A DNA stretch of 21,825 bases from Bog-473 sp052140165 (GCA_052140165.1 JBKQUM010000150.1:1-21825); one strand, 5' to 3'; numbered from the stretch's first letter, positions 1 to 6,851 are shown. Program-made: numbers and translations. The notes: generated from the letters alone by a model not told the origin.

Positions 1-122
1 AAATCCAAACGATCAAGAAGATGGCCTACGGATTCCGCAACCGTGAGCACTTCAAGACGGCCATCTTCTTCCACTGCGGAGGGCTGCAGCTTTACCCAGC
101 TACCCACGGGGAAGCCAGATGA
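1..122 (+). CDS. ISL3-family transposase, C-terminal tail (partial)
   Basis: The open frame enters from the left edge and stops with TGA at 120-122. The 39 visible residues contain YGFRNREHF followed by FHCGGLQLYP. This resembles the conserved end of ISL3-type (IS204/IS1001/IS1165) DDE transposases, where an R-N-x-x-x-F/Y segment precedes the C-terminus. Only the tail is present, so activity cannot be judged. The right end of the insertion sequence should lie within about 25 nt of the stop, in the G-rich stretch near 131-146. Immediately after it, in the same frame, an ABM-like gene resumes without its 5' end, which suggests that the element inserted into or deleted part of that gene. Family assignment rests on memory of the motif and is fairly sure; the exact subfamily is not. 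Confidence 0.7.
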   Translation, partial: IQTIKKMAYGFRNREHFKTAIFFHCGGLQLYPATHGEAR

Positions 123-146
123 CCCCCAAGGATAAAGGGGGGCCCC

Positions 147-314
147 GGATTCCTGGGCGCCTACTTCGTAGCCGTCGACCACTCGCACGGGGTCTCGATC
201 GAGGTCTTCGAGACCGAAGAGCAGGCCCGCGGTTTCGCGCCTCCCGAAGGTGCCGAGGCACCTGGCGTGACGGTGGGCACCATCCAGTTCGGCGCGGTCA
301 TCGGTTCGGCCTGA
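147..314 (+). pseudogene. Decapitated ABM/ferredoxin-like-fold gene, 3' remnant
   Basis: From 147 the frame reads GFLGAYFVAVDHSHGVSIEV, then FETEEQARGFAPP, and ends in IQFGAVIGSA with TGA at 312-314. The pattern of a beta strand, 'V-S-I-E-V-F-E-T-E-E-Q-A-R', then a C-terminal strand is what small ABM or stress-responsive alpha/beta barrel proteins look like. No start codon lies in frame after the transposase stop at 120-122, and the N-terminal half is missing. I infer that the upstream insertion sequence removed it. The remnant still has clean codon use and no internal stop, so the loss may be recent. A different small ABM-like gene lies at 2945-3220 on the other strand; the two are not obvious duplicates. 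Confidence 0.55.
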
Positions 315-368
315 TCTTCCTGCGGGCCGGGAAGGGCCCGTGGCACACAACCGCACACTGACTCCGAA

Positions 369-397
369 GTGCCCCACCGTTCCGGCAACGTACGGGG
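369..397 (+). repeat. Dispersed GC-rich palindromic repeat, copy a
   Basis: The copy reads GTGCCCCACCGTTCCGGC followed by AACGTACGGGG. It shares GTGCCCCA, CCGGC and GTACGGGG with the copies at 1217, 6273 and 15806. It lies directly upstream of the sulfotransferase, and the longest possible GTG start of that gene falls inside it. Confidence 0.55.
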
Positions 398-1217
398 CCA
401 CCCCACGGCGCCGTTGGCGGATGTAGCGTTTACCGATGGGAGTGCTCAGTGCTATCTCATCTACGCCAATGCGCGCTCTGGCTCCACTCTCTTATCCCGC
501 GCGCTTTCGGATACTGGAATAGCCGGCCATCCAGGCGAATATTTCCTCACTGGACCCCCAGAGGCCTTCCCGCCGGGGACGACCCATTGGGAAGACAGCC
601 CCTTGGCACGTCGGCACGGAGTAATCGAGCGCGAGCAGTTCCTCCGGCTTGTGTATCAGGTCGGCTCGACGCCCAATGGCGTCTTCGGGGCGAAGATCAT
701 GTGGAACTATGTCGGGTGGGCGATGGAGAACCTTCGAGAGCTGCCTCGATTCTCTCGAATGACCATCGAACAGATCTTCGAAGCCATGTTCCCCGGATTG
801 AGAGTTGTGCATCTGATTCGTCGTGATCGACTGCGCCAAGCCATCTCATGGCTTCGAGCAGCTGAAGATGGCGTATGGGTCGGTTCGGAGACCGAGCCAG
901 CGCGTCCAGTCCGTAAGCCGCGCTTCCAGTACGGCGTGATTGTCAGGATGATGGGTTTGATAGCCGAGGGCGAGAAGGCGTGGCTGGACCTGTATGAGAA
1001 ACTGGGCGTGGAACCTCTTGAGGTCGCCTACGAGGACTTCACGACCTCAGATGGCTATGAGCAAACCGTTCGTCGCGTGCTCCGGCATCTCGACCTTGAC
1101 GACGCGTTCGAGATTCCCTGCCCGAGGACGGATCGGCAGTCGGACAGCAAAAATGACGAGTGGGTGGATCGGTTCCTCAATGAACGGAGCCTGCGCGGTC
1201 ATGAGCAGATCACGTAG
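369..1217 (+). CDS. Stf0-type PAPS-dependent sulfotransferase
   Basis: The 282-residue frame carries the Stf0 (trehalose 2-sulfotransferase-like) N-terminal signature YLIYANARSGSTLLSRAL (about 29-46), in which RSGST is the 5'-phosphosulfate-binding loop. GHPGEYF (about 53-59) follows. LIRRDRLRQAISWLRA (about 148-163) is the segment that in this family contacts the PAPS 3'-phosphate. Family members transfer sulfate from PAPS to a sugar hydroxyl, often on glycolipids; the acceptor here cannot be read from sequence. Length fits an intact enzyme. The start is doubtful. GTG 369 sits inside a repeat copy, and the only later candidate is TTG 414, which gives about 14 residues before the first strand as in homologues; neither has a good ribosome site. 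A second repeat copy begins on the last base of the stop codon. CysD/CysNC at the far end of the window could supply its PAPS. Confidence 0.85.
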   Translation: MPHRSGNVRGHPTAPLADVAFTDGSAQCYLIYANARSGSTLLSRALSDTGIAGHPGEYFLTGPPEAFPPGTTHWEDSPLARRHGVIEREQFLRLVYQVGSTPNGVFGAKIMWNYVGWAMENLRELPRFSRMTIEQIFEAMFPGLRVVHLIRRDRLRQAISWLRAAEDGVWVGSETEPARPVRKPRFQYGVIVRMMGLIAEGEKAWLDLYEKLGVEPLEVAYEDFTTSDGYEQTVRRVLRHLDLDDAFEIPCPRTDRQSDSKNDEWVDRFLNERSLRGHEQIT

Positions 1218-1243
1218 TGGCACCCCCTCCCGGCCGTACGGGG
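1217..1243 (+). repeat. Dispersed GC-rich palindromic repeat, copy b
   Basis: The copy reads GTGGCACCCCCTCCCGGC followed by CGTACGGGG and begins on the last base of the sulfotransferase stop. It is in the same orientation as copy a, so the sulfotransferase frame is bracketed by two direct copies. Confidence 0.5.
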
Positions 1244-1248
1244 ATACG

Positions 1249-1518
1249 TCACTCCGGCAGAATACGTATGTGGGACTGGTTGAACTCTCCAGTCCGATGA
1301 ATCACGTTTTCATCGGTGAGGCGGACCTCGTCGGAGACGATCCGAGGCATTCCAAGAGTCGTTGTGGGACGACTCATTGCTATGTAGCTGCGGATCCGTT
1401 CCGCCAGTGCAAAGAGGCGTGCTGCATCCTCTGAGCTCTCACATGAACCAGCTGTCATGTCGAGCTCATTGGCAGATTCGATGAGAAGGTCCATACCCGT
1501 GTCGTATGTCTCAGTCAT
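1249..1518 (-). CDS. Small acidic hypothetical protein
   Basis: The ATG at 1518 begins MTETYDTGMDLLIESANELD and the frame runs 89 residues to TGA at 1249-1251. The protein is acidic, with a predicted helical middle (ESSEDAARLFALAERIRSYI), and ends in a polar stretch. The amino-acid composition looks like a real protein rather than the Arg/Pro-rich shadow typical of this genome. A purine run, GGCAG, lies 5 nt before the ATG as a weak ribosome site. A start 13 codons further upstream is possible. It is convergent with the sulfotransferase, with only about 30 nt and repeat copy b between them. I do not recognise a family and assign no function. Confidence 0.5.
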   Translation of the reverse strand: MTETYDTGMDLLIESANELDMTAGSCESSEDAARLFALAERIRSYIAMSRPTTTLGMPRIVSDEVRLTDENVIHRTGEFNQSHIRILPE

Positions 1519-1853
1519 AACTCTGCCTGTTGGCGATGAAAGGTCGGACCTGCACACACCACCTTGCTTCGATACCCATTCGGACTCGCGATCTTGTCAC
1601 GTCAGCGGGGATGCTGCTGCTCTCAATGAGCCGTTACGAAGATACACCCGCAAGGGTCGCTCGCTGACGCCGGGTCACGTGCCCGACGGTATGGCCGATG
1701 CGCTGACCGCCGCTCCCCGACCCGGCGATTTGCGCTACCTCGTCGTCGCTGGGTTGGCGCCGACTCGGCGCGTCCGGAAGTGGCCGGAACCACTGGTGGA
1801 TACCCGGAGCGACGCAAACAAGTGTTGACGACCGAGCGCTTGGGTCCGCCGAT
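1519..1853. other. Gene-poor gap, no recognised content
   Basis: About 335 nt separate the small acidic protein and the zinc-ribbon membrane protein. A + strand frame ends at 1828 (around 1630-1828: RRYTRKGRSLTPGHVPDGMA and onward) but has no convincing start and no recognised motif. It may be chance or a gene relic. No repeat copy, tRNA or hairpin with a T-run was seen. Confidence 0.3.
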
Positions 1854-2384
1854 TCAGCGCCGGCGATGGGAGTGGATGAGGGGAGCGCCAAAGGGCAGAA
1901 ACGCAACGATGGCGGCGGCCAGCGCGAGATAGGCGCCCCACGACCAGCTGAATCCGTCCGGCTTGAGCAGGAAGCCCAACATCACGAGAGCAACATTGAC
2001 TCCAGTCATCAGGACGAGGAGGTGATCCTTGGACATTCGGCCCATCCCCGCGAGGTCGCCGACGTCGAACGCGATAACCAGGACATAGAGCACCAACACA
2101 ACCGAGTTCAGCACAGCTATAAAGAGCCATCCGTGGACGCTGAGTCCATCGACGGAGAAAGGGCCGATGTTGTACCAGGGCAGCCAGAAAGCCACGAGGA
2201 GGGTCAAGGTGGCGGGTCCGGCGAGGCGATCCTTCGCGTTCAGGGCGTTGAGGTGTTGGCGCGCCTTCCGGGCTCGCTTGGGCGCCGGTCGCGCAATGAC
2301 CTGCGGCCTGATGGCGGCGCCGCATCGGGGGCAGAGTTTGGTACCCGGAAACACCTCAACGAGGCAGCGGGAGCACGCCGGCAT
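1854..2384 (-). CDS. Zinc-ribbon, four-helix membrane protein
   Basis: The ATG at 2384 is preceded by a strong ribosome site (AAGGAGG, 4 nt away). The 176-residue product starts with a zinc ribbon made of two CxxC pairs (C4/C7 and C18/C21). A basic linker follows (about 26-52), then four hydrophobic segments near 56-75, 85-108, 121-140 and 146-170, and a basic tail SHRRR. Such zinc-ribbon membrane proteins are common in Actinobacteria and are mostly uncharacterised; the ribbon is expected to be cytoplasmic. It is transcribed divergently from the gene starting at 2489, so the roughly 100 nt between them should hold both promoters, though I could not pick out clear -35/-10 boxes. No function can be assigned beyond membrane location and likely metal binding. 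Confidence 0.82.
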   Translation of the reverse strand: MPACSRCLVEVFPGTKLCPRCGAAIRPQVIARPAPKRARKARQHLNALNAKDRLAGPATLTLLVAFWLPWYNIGPFSVDGLSVHGWLFIAVLNSVVLVLYVLVIAFDVGDLAGMGRMSKDHLLVLMTGVNVALVMLGFLLKPDGFSWSWGAYLALAAAIVAFLPFGAPLIHSHRRR

Positions 2385-2488
2385 CCAACCTCCTTCCGGC
2401 CGTCAGGGCCACGTCCGATCAGGCTACAAGCTGGCGATAGGTGGCACCCTCGTCTGGCGAATAGCCTTTCTTGGCGAGGAGAGAGGTG

Positions 2489-2839
2489 ATGGAGGAGCAA
2501 GACGTAACGGCACTGATCGCAGAGTTGGTGGAGTACGCACGGGTGCTTACCGCCAGCGTCGAGGACCGCGATTCTCCGCTCGTTCAGTCCTCGGCGACTT
2601 GTCTCAGAGAGAACGTCACCCCCCTTTACGAGTTCCTGAGCAAACAACGGCCCGTTTCATTTTGGGGAAGCGCAAGCGCCTCCGCCTGGCTGACCATGGT
2701 CTCCGCCCAAAGTGTCCAAGAGCATTCGGAGGTTTCGGACGTCGATTGGGACCAAGTCGGGGCCGCCGTCTCGTTCGCTGAGAGCGGCGTTGATCAATTC
2801 GTCGCCCATTGGAACGAGGTGCTACAGGCCCGGCCATAG
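2489..2839 (+). CDS. Small soluble hypothetical protein
   Basis: A 116-residue acidic protein begins MEEQDVTALIAELVEYARVL. I chose ATG 2489 because GAGGAG lies about 8 nt upstream; the adjacent GTG 2486 and a TTG at 2471 are in frame too. The product is probably all-alpha: N-terminal helix, then SVEDRDSPLVQSS, a Trp-containing middle (VSFWGSASASAWLTMV), and a C-terminal helix ending HWNEVLQARP. There is no signal peptide, membrane segment or known motif. It is divergent from the zinc-ribbon membrane protein and convergent with the ABM-like gene. Repeat copy c follows about 30 nt after the stop. The function is unknown. Confidence 0.68.
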   Translation: MEEQDVTALIAELVEYARVLTASVEDRDSPLVQSSATCLRENVTPLYEFLSKQRPVSFWGSASASAWLTMVSAQSVQEHSEVSDVDWDQVGAAVSFAESGVDQFVAHWNEVLQARP

Positions 2840-2870
2840 GTTGGCGCCCCCCGCCCCCAGGCACGGCCGA

Positions 2871-2893
2871 CGTCCCGGCGGACTGGGGCACTC
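2871..2893 (-). repeat. Dispersed GC-rich palindromic repeat, copy c (inverted)
   Basis: Read on the minus strand it gives AGTGCCCCAGTCCGCCGGGA followed by CG. This shares the GTGCCCCA head and the CCGG core with the other copies. It lies in the convergent gap between the gene ending at 2839 and the one ending at 2945, where a terminator would be expected. Confidence 0.4.
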
Positions 2894-2944
2894 TCGGACC
2901 CTCTCTGTATCGGCGGGCCTTGAGCGGATAGAGCGACCCAGGAA

Positions 2945-3220
2945 TTACGCCTCCACGCTGATTTCGATCCGGGGTGGTCCGCTCACACCTGCTCTAGCCA
3001 TCGCGTCTTTAAGATCGGGATCGTCGGCGAAGGCGTGAGCTTCATCGACGGATGAGAACCAGTGCAGCCCCGTAATCTCATTCGGATCATCGGCATTCCG
3101 AAAGACGGTGGCGTCTGTGACCCCGTGCTTGTCACGTATCGGTTGCGCCTTGTCATATTCGATCCGCCAAGCGTCAAAATCCTTCACAGGATGCTGGACA
3201 ACCATCAATACCCTTGCCAT
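2945..3220 (-). CDS. ABM-like (dimeric alpha/beta barrel) small protein
   Basis: The ATG at 3220 has GAGGAG about 6 nt upstream. The 91-residue protein reads MARVLMVVQHPVKDFDAWRI, then TDATVFRNADDPNEITGLHW, a helix (VDEAHAFADDPDLKDAMARA) and a final strand PPRIEISVEA. This beta-alpha-beta-beta-alpha-beta layout, with D-x-W near the start and a late 'F-x-D-D-P-D-L-x-x-A-M' helix, fits the antibiotic-biosynthesis-monooxygenase (ABM)/cyclase-like superfamily. Members dimerise and include haem-degrading and quinone-modifying enzymes as well as many of unknown role. No catalytic residues can be named with confidence, so the exact reaction is left open. It stands alone and is convergent with the gene upstream. 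Confidence 0.75.
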   Translation of the reverse strand: MARVLMVVQHPVKDFDAWRIEYDKAQPIRDKHGVTDATVFRNADDPNEITGLHWFSSVDEAHAFADDPDLKDAMARAGVSGPPRIEISVEA

Positions 3221-3473
3221 CTGATGCTCCTCAATGTGCTGTCTGATCAGTCGAGGTCTCCGCTTCCAAGGGTAATCCTCAAGTTTGCAGAAGTGACGAT
3301 CACCGAGGTCTACTAAGCAACGGCCCCAGGACCACCCATAGTTTTAGGGCACACATAACCGGCGGCGAACGGGGGCACCCCCGGTGAAGACCAGACCGTG
3401 TGGAAATCTTAGGAGTCAATTCGACGAGAGTGTCTCAATCTGGACCTCGTCGCGCTCAGACTAGGAGCACACC

Positions 3474-4091
3474 ATGGGCCAACTCATCGTGACCGAATTC
3501 ATGACACTCGACGGAGTGGCACAGGCACCCGGAGGGCCCGACGAGGACCGCGACGGCGGCTTCGCGCACGGCGGATGGCAGGCTCCAGTGGCGGACACGG
3601 AGTCGGGCGAGGTCATCTTCGAGCAAGCCAGCAGCATGGACGCCTTACTGCTTGGGCGAAGGACCTACGAGATCTTTGCCGACTTCTGGCCAAGTGCTGC
3701 GGAGGAGATCCCGTTCACACGCCTTCTCAACGATGTCCCCAAATACATTGCAAGTAGGACGCTTGCAACACCTCTGGCCTGGCAGGAGTCGACGCTGGTC
3801 GCCGATGATCTCGCCCAGGACATCAACTCCCTCAAAGGGCGCTATGACGAAGTCCACGTCATCGGCAGCCTCGACCTTTTGCAGTCTCTGTTGCGCTTCG
3901 GACTCGTCGATCGAATGAGCCTGTGGGTGTACCCGCTTCTGCTCGGCAGCGGCAAGCGGGTGTTTGCCGACGGGACCGTACCCGCGGCTCTACGCCTCAT
4001 CGAATCGGTCACTTACCCGAGCGGCACGCTCCACCTCACCTACGAGGCCGCCGGCACGCCGACCTACGGCACCATTGGCAGCGAGGACTAG
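3474..4091 (+). CDS. RibD C-terminal / dihydrofolate-reductase-like family protein
   Basis: The 205-residue product starts MGQLIVTEFMTLDGVAQAPG, with AGGAG about 6 nt before the ATG. DALLLGRRTYEIFADFW (about 55-71), NDVPKYIASRTL (about 86-97), a 'DEVHVIGSLDLLQSLLRFGL' segment and 'YPLLLGSGKRVF' follow. This order of motifs is typical of the RibD_C/DHFR-like single-domain proteins (COG0262). They bind NADPH through the G-R-x-T-Y and G-S/G loops and reduce pteridine- or pyrimidine-like substrates, but the real substrate is usually unknown. Length matches stand-alone family members, which are common in soil Actinobacteria. It is not in an operon: 250 nt precede it and 350 nt follow. It should not be read as the folate-pathway FolA. 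Confidence 0.88.
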   Translation: MGQLIVTEFMTLDGVAQAPGGPDEDRDGGFAHGGWQAPVADTESGEVIFEQASSMDALLLGRRTYEIFADFWPSAAEEIPFTRLLNDVPKYIASRTLATPLAWQESTLVADDLAQDINSLKGRYDEVHVIGSLDLLQSLLRFGLVDRMSLWVYPLLLGSGKRVFADGTVPAALRLIESVTYPSGTLHLTYEAAGTPTYGTIGSED

Positions 4092-4441
4092 GCCTCAAAA
4101 CTCCTTTCAAGAGCTTGACGACCCTCCTTCCCGGGCAGCGCACCTGCCTGCCAACTGACAACCGTCACACCCAGCGCCCCGAGGTGCCGAAACTGTCCCA
4201 CTGTCCCGGCATGAAGACGGAGACAGTTCAGGTAATCGTGACAGACGGAGCGCCTGACTCACTACGCCACTCGCACTCCGTGGATCGCCCGCCATCTCTC
4301 CGCCAGTTCGCGACCACCTCTCGGAACCCCGCGCAGTCTCGTGGCCACGGGACGTTCGCCCCTACCGGGCTCGGCGGATCTAGCGCAATGATTGCAAGGA
4401 AGCGGCTCTGGCGAGGCGGTCGATGGATCGGAGATGACACG
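4092..4441. other. 350-nt gap with one repeat copy
   Basis: No gene can be supported here. The + frame of the following gene stays open through this gap (back to 3923), but the translation is Arg/His/Pro-rich and overlaps the end of the RibD_C gene, so I treat it as chance. Repeat copy d lies at 4181-4210. A minus-strand frame ending at 4228 has no recognisable motif. Confidence 0.35.
4181..4210 (+). repeat. Dispersed GC-rich palindromic repeat, copy d
   Basis: The copy reads GAGGTGCCGAAACTGTCCCA followed by CTGTCCCGGC. It shares the GAGGTGCC head and the CTGTCCCGGC core but lacks the second palindrome arm seen in copies f and i, so it may be a half copy. Confidence 0.35.
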
Positions 4442-4882
4442 ATGATGGCTAGTCCACAGAAGGCCACCAACACCCACGAGGTCATGGGTCGCCCCCGACA
4501 TCGGCTTTTTGGCGTCTTCGACGACCCGACAGTGGGGCGTGATGCGGTCGAGAAGCTAGGCCCTGACCTCCATGCTGGCGGAGACGACATCTGGGTCCTC
4601 TACGGCGAGGAGGGTCTCCAAAGGATCGACGTCTCGGGCGGGATGGAGGGCCTCAGGGGAAGGATCGTACGCATGGTGGAGCTCGCCATGAGCAGCGATA
4701 TCGGATACCTCCGGACACTGGAGGGTGCCCTCGAATCCGGTGGCTTGGTAGTCTCGATTCCGGTCGCCAACGCCGACGCCGCAGAGAGCCTGGCGAACCT
4801 TCTCAGTACGAGCTCCTGCCACTCGTTCGCCTACTTCTCCAATTGGGAGTTTCAGCCGGTGAGAGGCGCTCTCGCTAACTGA
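4442..4882 (+). CDS. Hypothetical protein, 146 aa
   Basis: I chose ATG 4442 (a tandem ATGATG) because GGAG lies 8 nt upstream and the codons before it look non-coding. After a short polar N-terminus, recognisable folded sequence begins at HRLFGVFDDPTVGRDAVEKL. DIWVLYGEEGLQRIDVSG, a helix (GRIVRMVELAMSSDIGYLRT), 'GALESGGLVVSIPVANADAA' and a final strand SFAYFSNWEFQPV follow. The opening 'F-x-x-x-x-x-A-V-x-x-L' and the two strand-rich halves recall proteins that carry a ferredoxin-like general-stress or DUF domain, but I cannot name the family. There is no signal peptide or membrane segment. A perfect 11-bp hairpin (repeat copy e) starts 16 nt after the stop. Confidence 0.65.
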   Translation: MMASPQKATNTHEVMGRPRHRLFGVFDDPTVGRDAVEKLGPDLHAGGDDIWVLYGEEGLQRIDVSGGMEGLRGRIVRMVELAMSSDIGYLRTLEGALESGGLVVSIPVANADAAESLANLLSTSSCHSFAYFSNWEFQPVRGALAN

Positions 4883-4898
4883 GCCGAATGCCGCCTGG

Positions 4899-4940
4899 CA
4901 GTTCCCCGGCCCGGCGACGCCCGGGGAACTGGGGCACCTC
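4899..4940 (-). repeat. Dispersed repeat, copy e (inverted), with perfect 11-bp hairpin
   Basis: CAGTTCCCCGG at 4899-4909 pairs perfectly with CCGGGGAACTG at 4921-4931 around an 11-nt loop. The minus strand then continues the shared head GAGGTGCCCCA (4930-4940). It sits 16 nt after a stop codon, as an intrinsic terminator would, but no T-run follows the stem. Confidence 0.6.
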
Positions 4941-4966
4941 TGAGCAAGACATGCAAGGATCGGGCC

Positions 4967-5701
4967 GTGGCCAGATCGAGCCGAGAATGCCGACCTCAGT
5001 CCGTTCGAAGACGGACAGTCTTGATGCAGGGTCTCGCCGTGATGGGAACCTTCTTCGTCCTCGACTTCGACGGGGAGGCCGCCGCAATAACGGATGGCTC
5101 AAGGGAGCTGGATCAACTGACCGACGTCTCTGTGGACCTTCTGATCAACCCTCTTGGCGCGGCAATGGCCACCGGAACCGTTGGCGGACGGAGCGCCTCG
5201 CTAAGGACTACACATTCGGCGAAAGGTGTCCAAGGGGTGATACTCGGGTTCACGTTGAAGGCCGCTGTGCGTCAGGACGATCAAGTTCCTCAAGGTGAGA
5301 ATTACGTGACAACGACGAACCTGACGGGATCGGCAGGCAAGGCAAGCACCGATCTCGATGGAACGTTTACTCTCGGATCGGAATATCTCTTCAAGTACGG
5401 CGCCGTCTCCGGGGTGACCAACGGAGCTCCAGTGAAGGTTCTGGTGGTTCCCAACAACAGCTTCAACTCAACATCAGCAGTGACCCTCGATGGTCAATTT
5501 GGCACCTCCCGGATCTCGATAGTCGCCGATGTGCCTACAGGAGCCGACGGCTCGGTGTCCGGGAGAGTTGGATCGAAACCGTTTGATTTGCGCATAAAGA
5601 CTTTGGCTGCGCCCGGGAAGGCGCGCCTCACGGGTCGCTACAGCGGGCCCGCTGATTTGCTGGCCCTAATCGCTGGAACGGTCGCCTACTTCACCGGCTG
5701 A
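4967..5701 (+). CDS. Probable Tat-exported protein of unknown function
   Basis: The 244-residue frame from GTG 4967 begins MARSSRECRPQSVRRRTVLM, followed by a hydrophobic stretch (QGLAVMGTFFVLDF) and an AAA site. The twin arginine and 'RRRTVLM' resemble a Tat signal, although the hydrophobic core contains a late Asp. The mature part is rich in Gly, Ser, Thr and beta-branched residues, for example DLDGTFTLGSEYLFKYGAVS and ISIVADVPTGADGSVSGRVG, which suggests an extracellular beta-sandwich. ATG 5024 is an alternative start that would drop the twin Arg; I prefer GTG 4967 because it completes the export signal. There is no known catalytic motif. It is flanked by repeat copies e (before) and f (after). 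Confidence 0.65.
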   Translation: MARSSRECRPQSVRRRTVLMQGLAVMGTFFVLDFDGEAAAITDGSRELDQLTDVSVDLLINPLGAAMATGTVGGRSASLRTTHSAKGVQGVILGFTLKAAVRQDDQVPQGENYVTTTNLTGSAGKASTDLDGTFTLGSEYLFKYGAVSGVTNGAPVKVLVVPNNSFNSTSAVTLDGQFGTSRISIVADVPTGADGSVSGRVGSKPFDLRIKTLAAPGKARLTGRYSGPADLLALIAGTVAYFTG

Positions 5702-5727
5702 CTCGGCCCTCAGACGACAGGCCGGAA

Positions 5728-5753
5728 TGCCCCACCGTCCCGGCGAACCGGGA
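5728..5753 (+). repeat. Dispersed GC-rich palindromic repeat, copy f (well preserved)
   Basis: The copy reads TGCCCCACCGTCCCGGCGAA followed by CCGGGA. TCCCGG (5738-5743) pairs with CCGGGA (5748-5753) around the tetraloop CGAA. It lies 26 nt after the stop of the exported protein and is almost the same as copy i at 14278, including the stem. Confidence 0.6.
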
Positions 5754-5907
5754 ACACCCCCTCAATTCGGGGAAAAACTGCGCCGAAGCGACTGACGGCC
5801 GGCGCTCTACCGTCCCCCGGGGGGTGGGAAAACGGGAACGCTCGGCCGCGTCGCTGAAGACGACCCTATGAGGCTCGTCCCGGACTTCATGCAGTGCCCG
5901 CGAACGG

Positions 5908-6210
5908 GTGACGGGCGCCGAGACCCGCTTCTCAGCGTCGTTGAAGGTGAACGAGGTCACCATGTTGGCGGCGGCGGACGAGCTGGGGGCGGCCACCAGG
6001 GATGCGACGGCGTGGGTCGCGGCGAACGCCTGTCCACATTCTGAGCTCGGGTTGCGGGTTGCCTTGATGTTGACCACATGCTCCGAGGTCGCTCTCACCG
6101 CCCAGCGGGTGATCACCGATCCCTCCGGCGACACCGAGGCGGTCATCGGGCGCCTGAGAGACCTGCTGGCCATCATCGACTTCCACTCGCGGACGCTGGA
6201 CGACTGGTAG
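5908..6210 (+). CDS. Small helical hypothetical protein
   Basis: A 100-residue frame opens at GTG 5908 (MTGAETRFSASLKVNEVTML). TTG 5941, GTG 5950 and ATG 5962 are alternative starts, and none has a strong ribosome site. From residue 17 on it looks all-alpha: TMLAAADELGAATRDATAWV, then ELGLRVALMLTTCSEVALTA, then EAVIGRLRDLLAIIDFHSRT, ending LDDW. This could be a four-helix-bundle-like protein. An overlapping minus-strand frame (5691-6269) has worse composition and is treated as its shadow. Repeat copies f and g flank the gene. The function is unknown. Confidence 0.5.
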   Translation: MTGAETRFSASLKVNEVTMLAAADELGAATRDATAWVAANACPHSELGLRVALMLTTCSEVALTAQRVITDPSGDTEAVIGRLRDLLAIIDFHSRTLDDW

Positions 6211-6272
6211 TTCCTGGCCAGCGTTTGGGCCGGGCTCACCGCGAAGCGAGCGGCGGGAGCGGGCGGCAAAGG

Positions 6273-6299
6273 CGCCCCACTGCCGGCAGCGTACGGGGG
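6273..6299 (+). repeat. Dispersed GC-rich palindromic repeat, copy g
   Basis: The copy reads CGCCCCACTGCCGGCAGC followed by GTACGGGGG. ACTGCC and GGCAGT (the latter just beyond the copy) form a 6-bp stem. It lies about 60 nt after the stop at 6210 and shares GTACGGGG with copies a, b and j. Confidence 0.5.
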
Positions 6300-6376
6300 C
6301 AGTTCGCCACCCGTTCAGTCGAACGAGGAAGCAAGGGCATCGGTCATCAGGTTCGATTACCAGTACGATTTTTGGC

Positions 6377-6559
6377 ATGCGCACATCGAATGATTTTGGC
6401 ATCCACACATGGCACATGGCGTGTCCCAACTGTGGTCTTCTCTTCACTTTCGAACACGATTACTCGCCATTTGATATGCAGATCGAGACCGACATTGAGA
6501 ATCGAGAGCGATACACGGTTATTGTTGCTGGCGACTTGGTGCACTCCTGTCCCGAGTAG
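6377..6559 (+). CDS. CxxC microprotein, 60 aa
   Basis: The frame begins MRTSNDFGIHTWHMACPNCG and ends GDLVHSCPE. One CPNC pair near residue 16 and a late HSC could make a small zinc site, with TFEHDYSPFDMQIETDIENR between them. GC is visibly lower than in the neighbours, which suggests a different origin. An internal ATG at 6416 would give a shorter form starting MACPNCG. There is no clear ribosome site. The stop at 6559 abuts the DinB relic. It is unrecognised and may be a real small protein or the surviving piece of a larger one. Confidence 0.42.
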   Translation: MRTSNDFGIHTWHMACPNCGLLFTFEHDYSPFDMQIETDIENRERYTVIVAGDLVHSCPE

Positions 6560-6851
6560 TCGGGCATACGAAGGAACCACTGCGACGCAATTCTGCTTCC
6601 GCATGCTGGAGGGCGAGACCCTGGCCGGATTGCTGGCTCAGTACGAAGAGGTGGCGTTCCGCACCGATGAGTCGGTGGCGACCATTCCTCTTGACCTCTC
6701 CCACCCGTTGCCAGAGGCTCCCTGGTTCCCGCCCAACTCACGTAGGTCAGCCCGGCGGGTGTTCCTGCACATCATCGCTGAGACGGCGCAACACGCCGGC
6801 CACGCCGACATCCTCCGCGAGACGCTGGACGGTCAGAAGACGATGGGTTGA
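6560..6851 (+). pseudogene. DinB/DUF664-type gene, C-terminal remnant
   Basis: From about 6604 the frame reads MLEGETLAGLLAQYEEVAFR, 'LPEAPWFPP', and then FLHIIAETAQHAGHADILRE, ending LDGQKTMG at 6851. The last part is the diagnostic end of DinB-like/DUF664 proteins: a helix with H..E..H-x-G-H-x-D, where the histidines bind metal. Family members are about 150-190 residues with an earlier metal-binding His on the first helix. Here at most about 97 residues lie in frame, and the first helices are missing, so it is most likely a truncated gene. An ATG at 6604 could still let the fragment be translated. The CxxC microprotein lies just upstream, where the lost half should be. Confidence 0.7.

Noticed and set aside
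3923..4441. Extended 319-codon frame running into the 146-aa gene
   Set aside because: Its first 173 codons overlap the RibD_C gene and a repeat copy and look non-coding; the ribosome site supports ATG 4442.
4899..4931. Calling the perfect 11-bp hairpin a classical intrinsic terminator
   Set aside because: No T-run follows the stem on either strand; it is kept as a repeat copy that may still terminate transcription.
5691..6269. 192-codon minus-strand frame
   Set aside because: It overlaps the more protein-like + frame at 5908-6210, runs through repeat copy f and has no motif or ribosome site.
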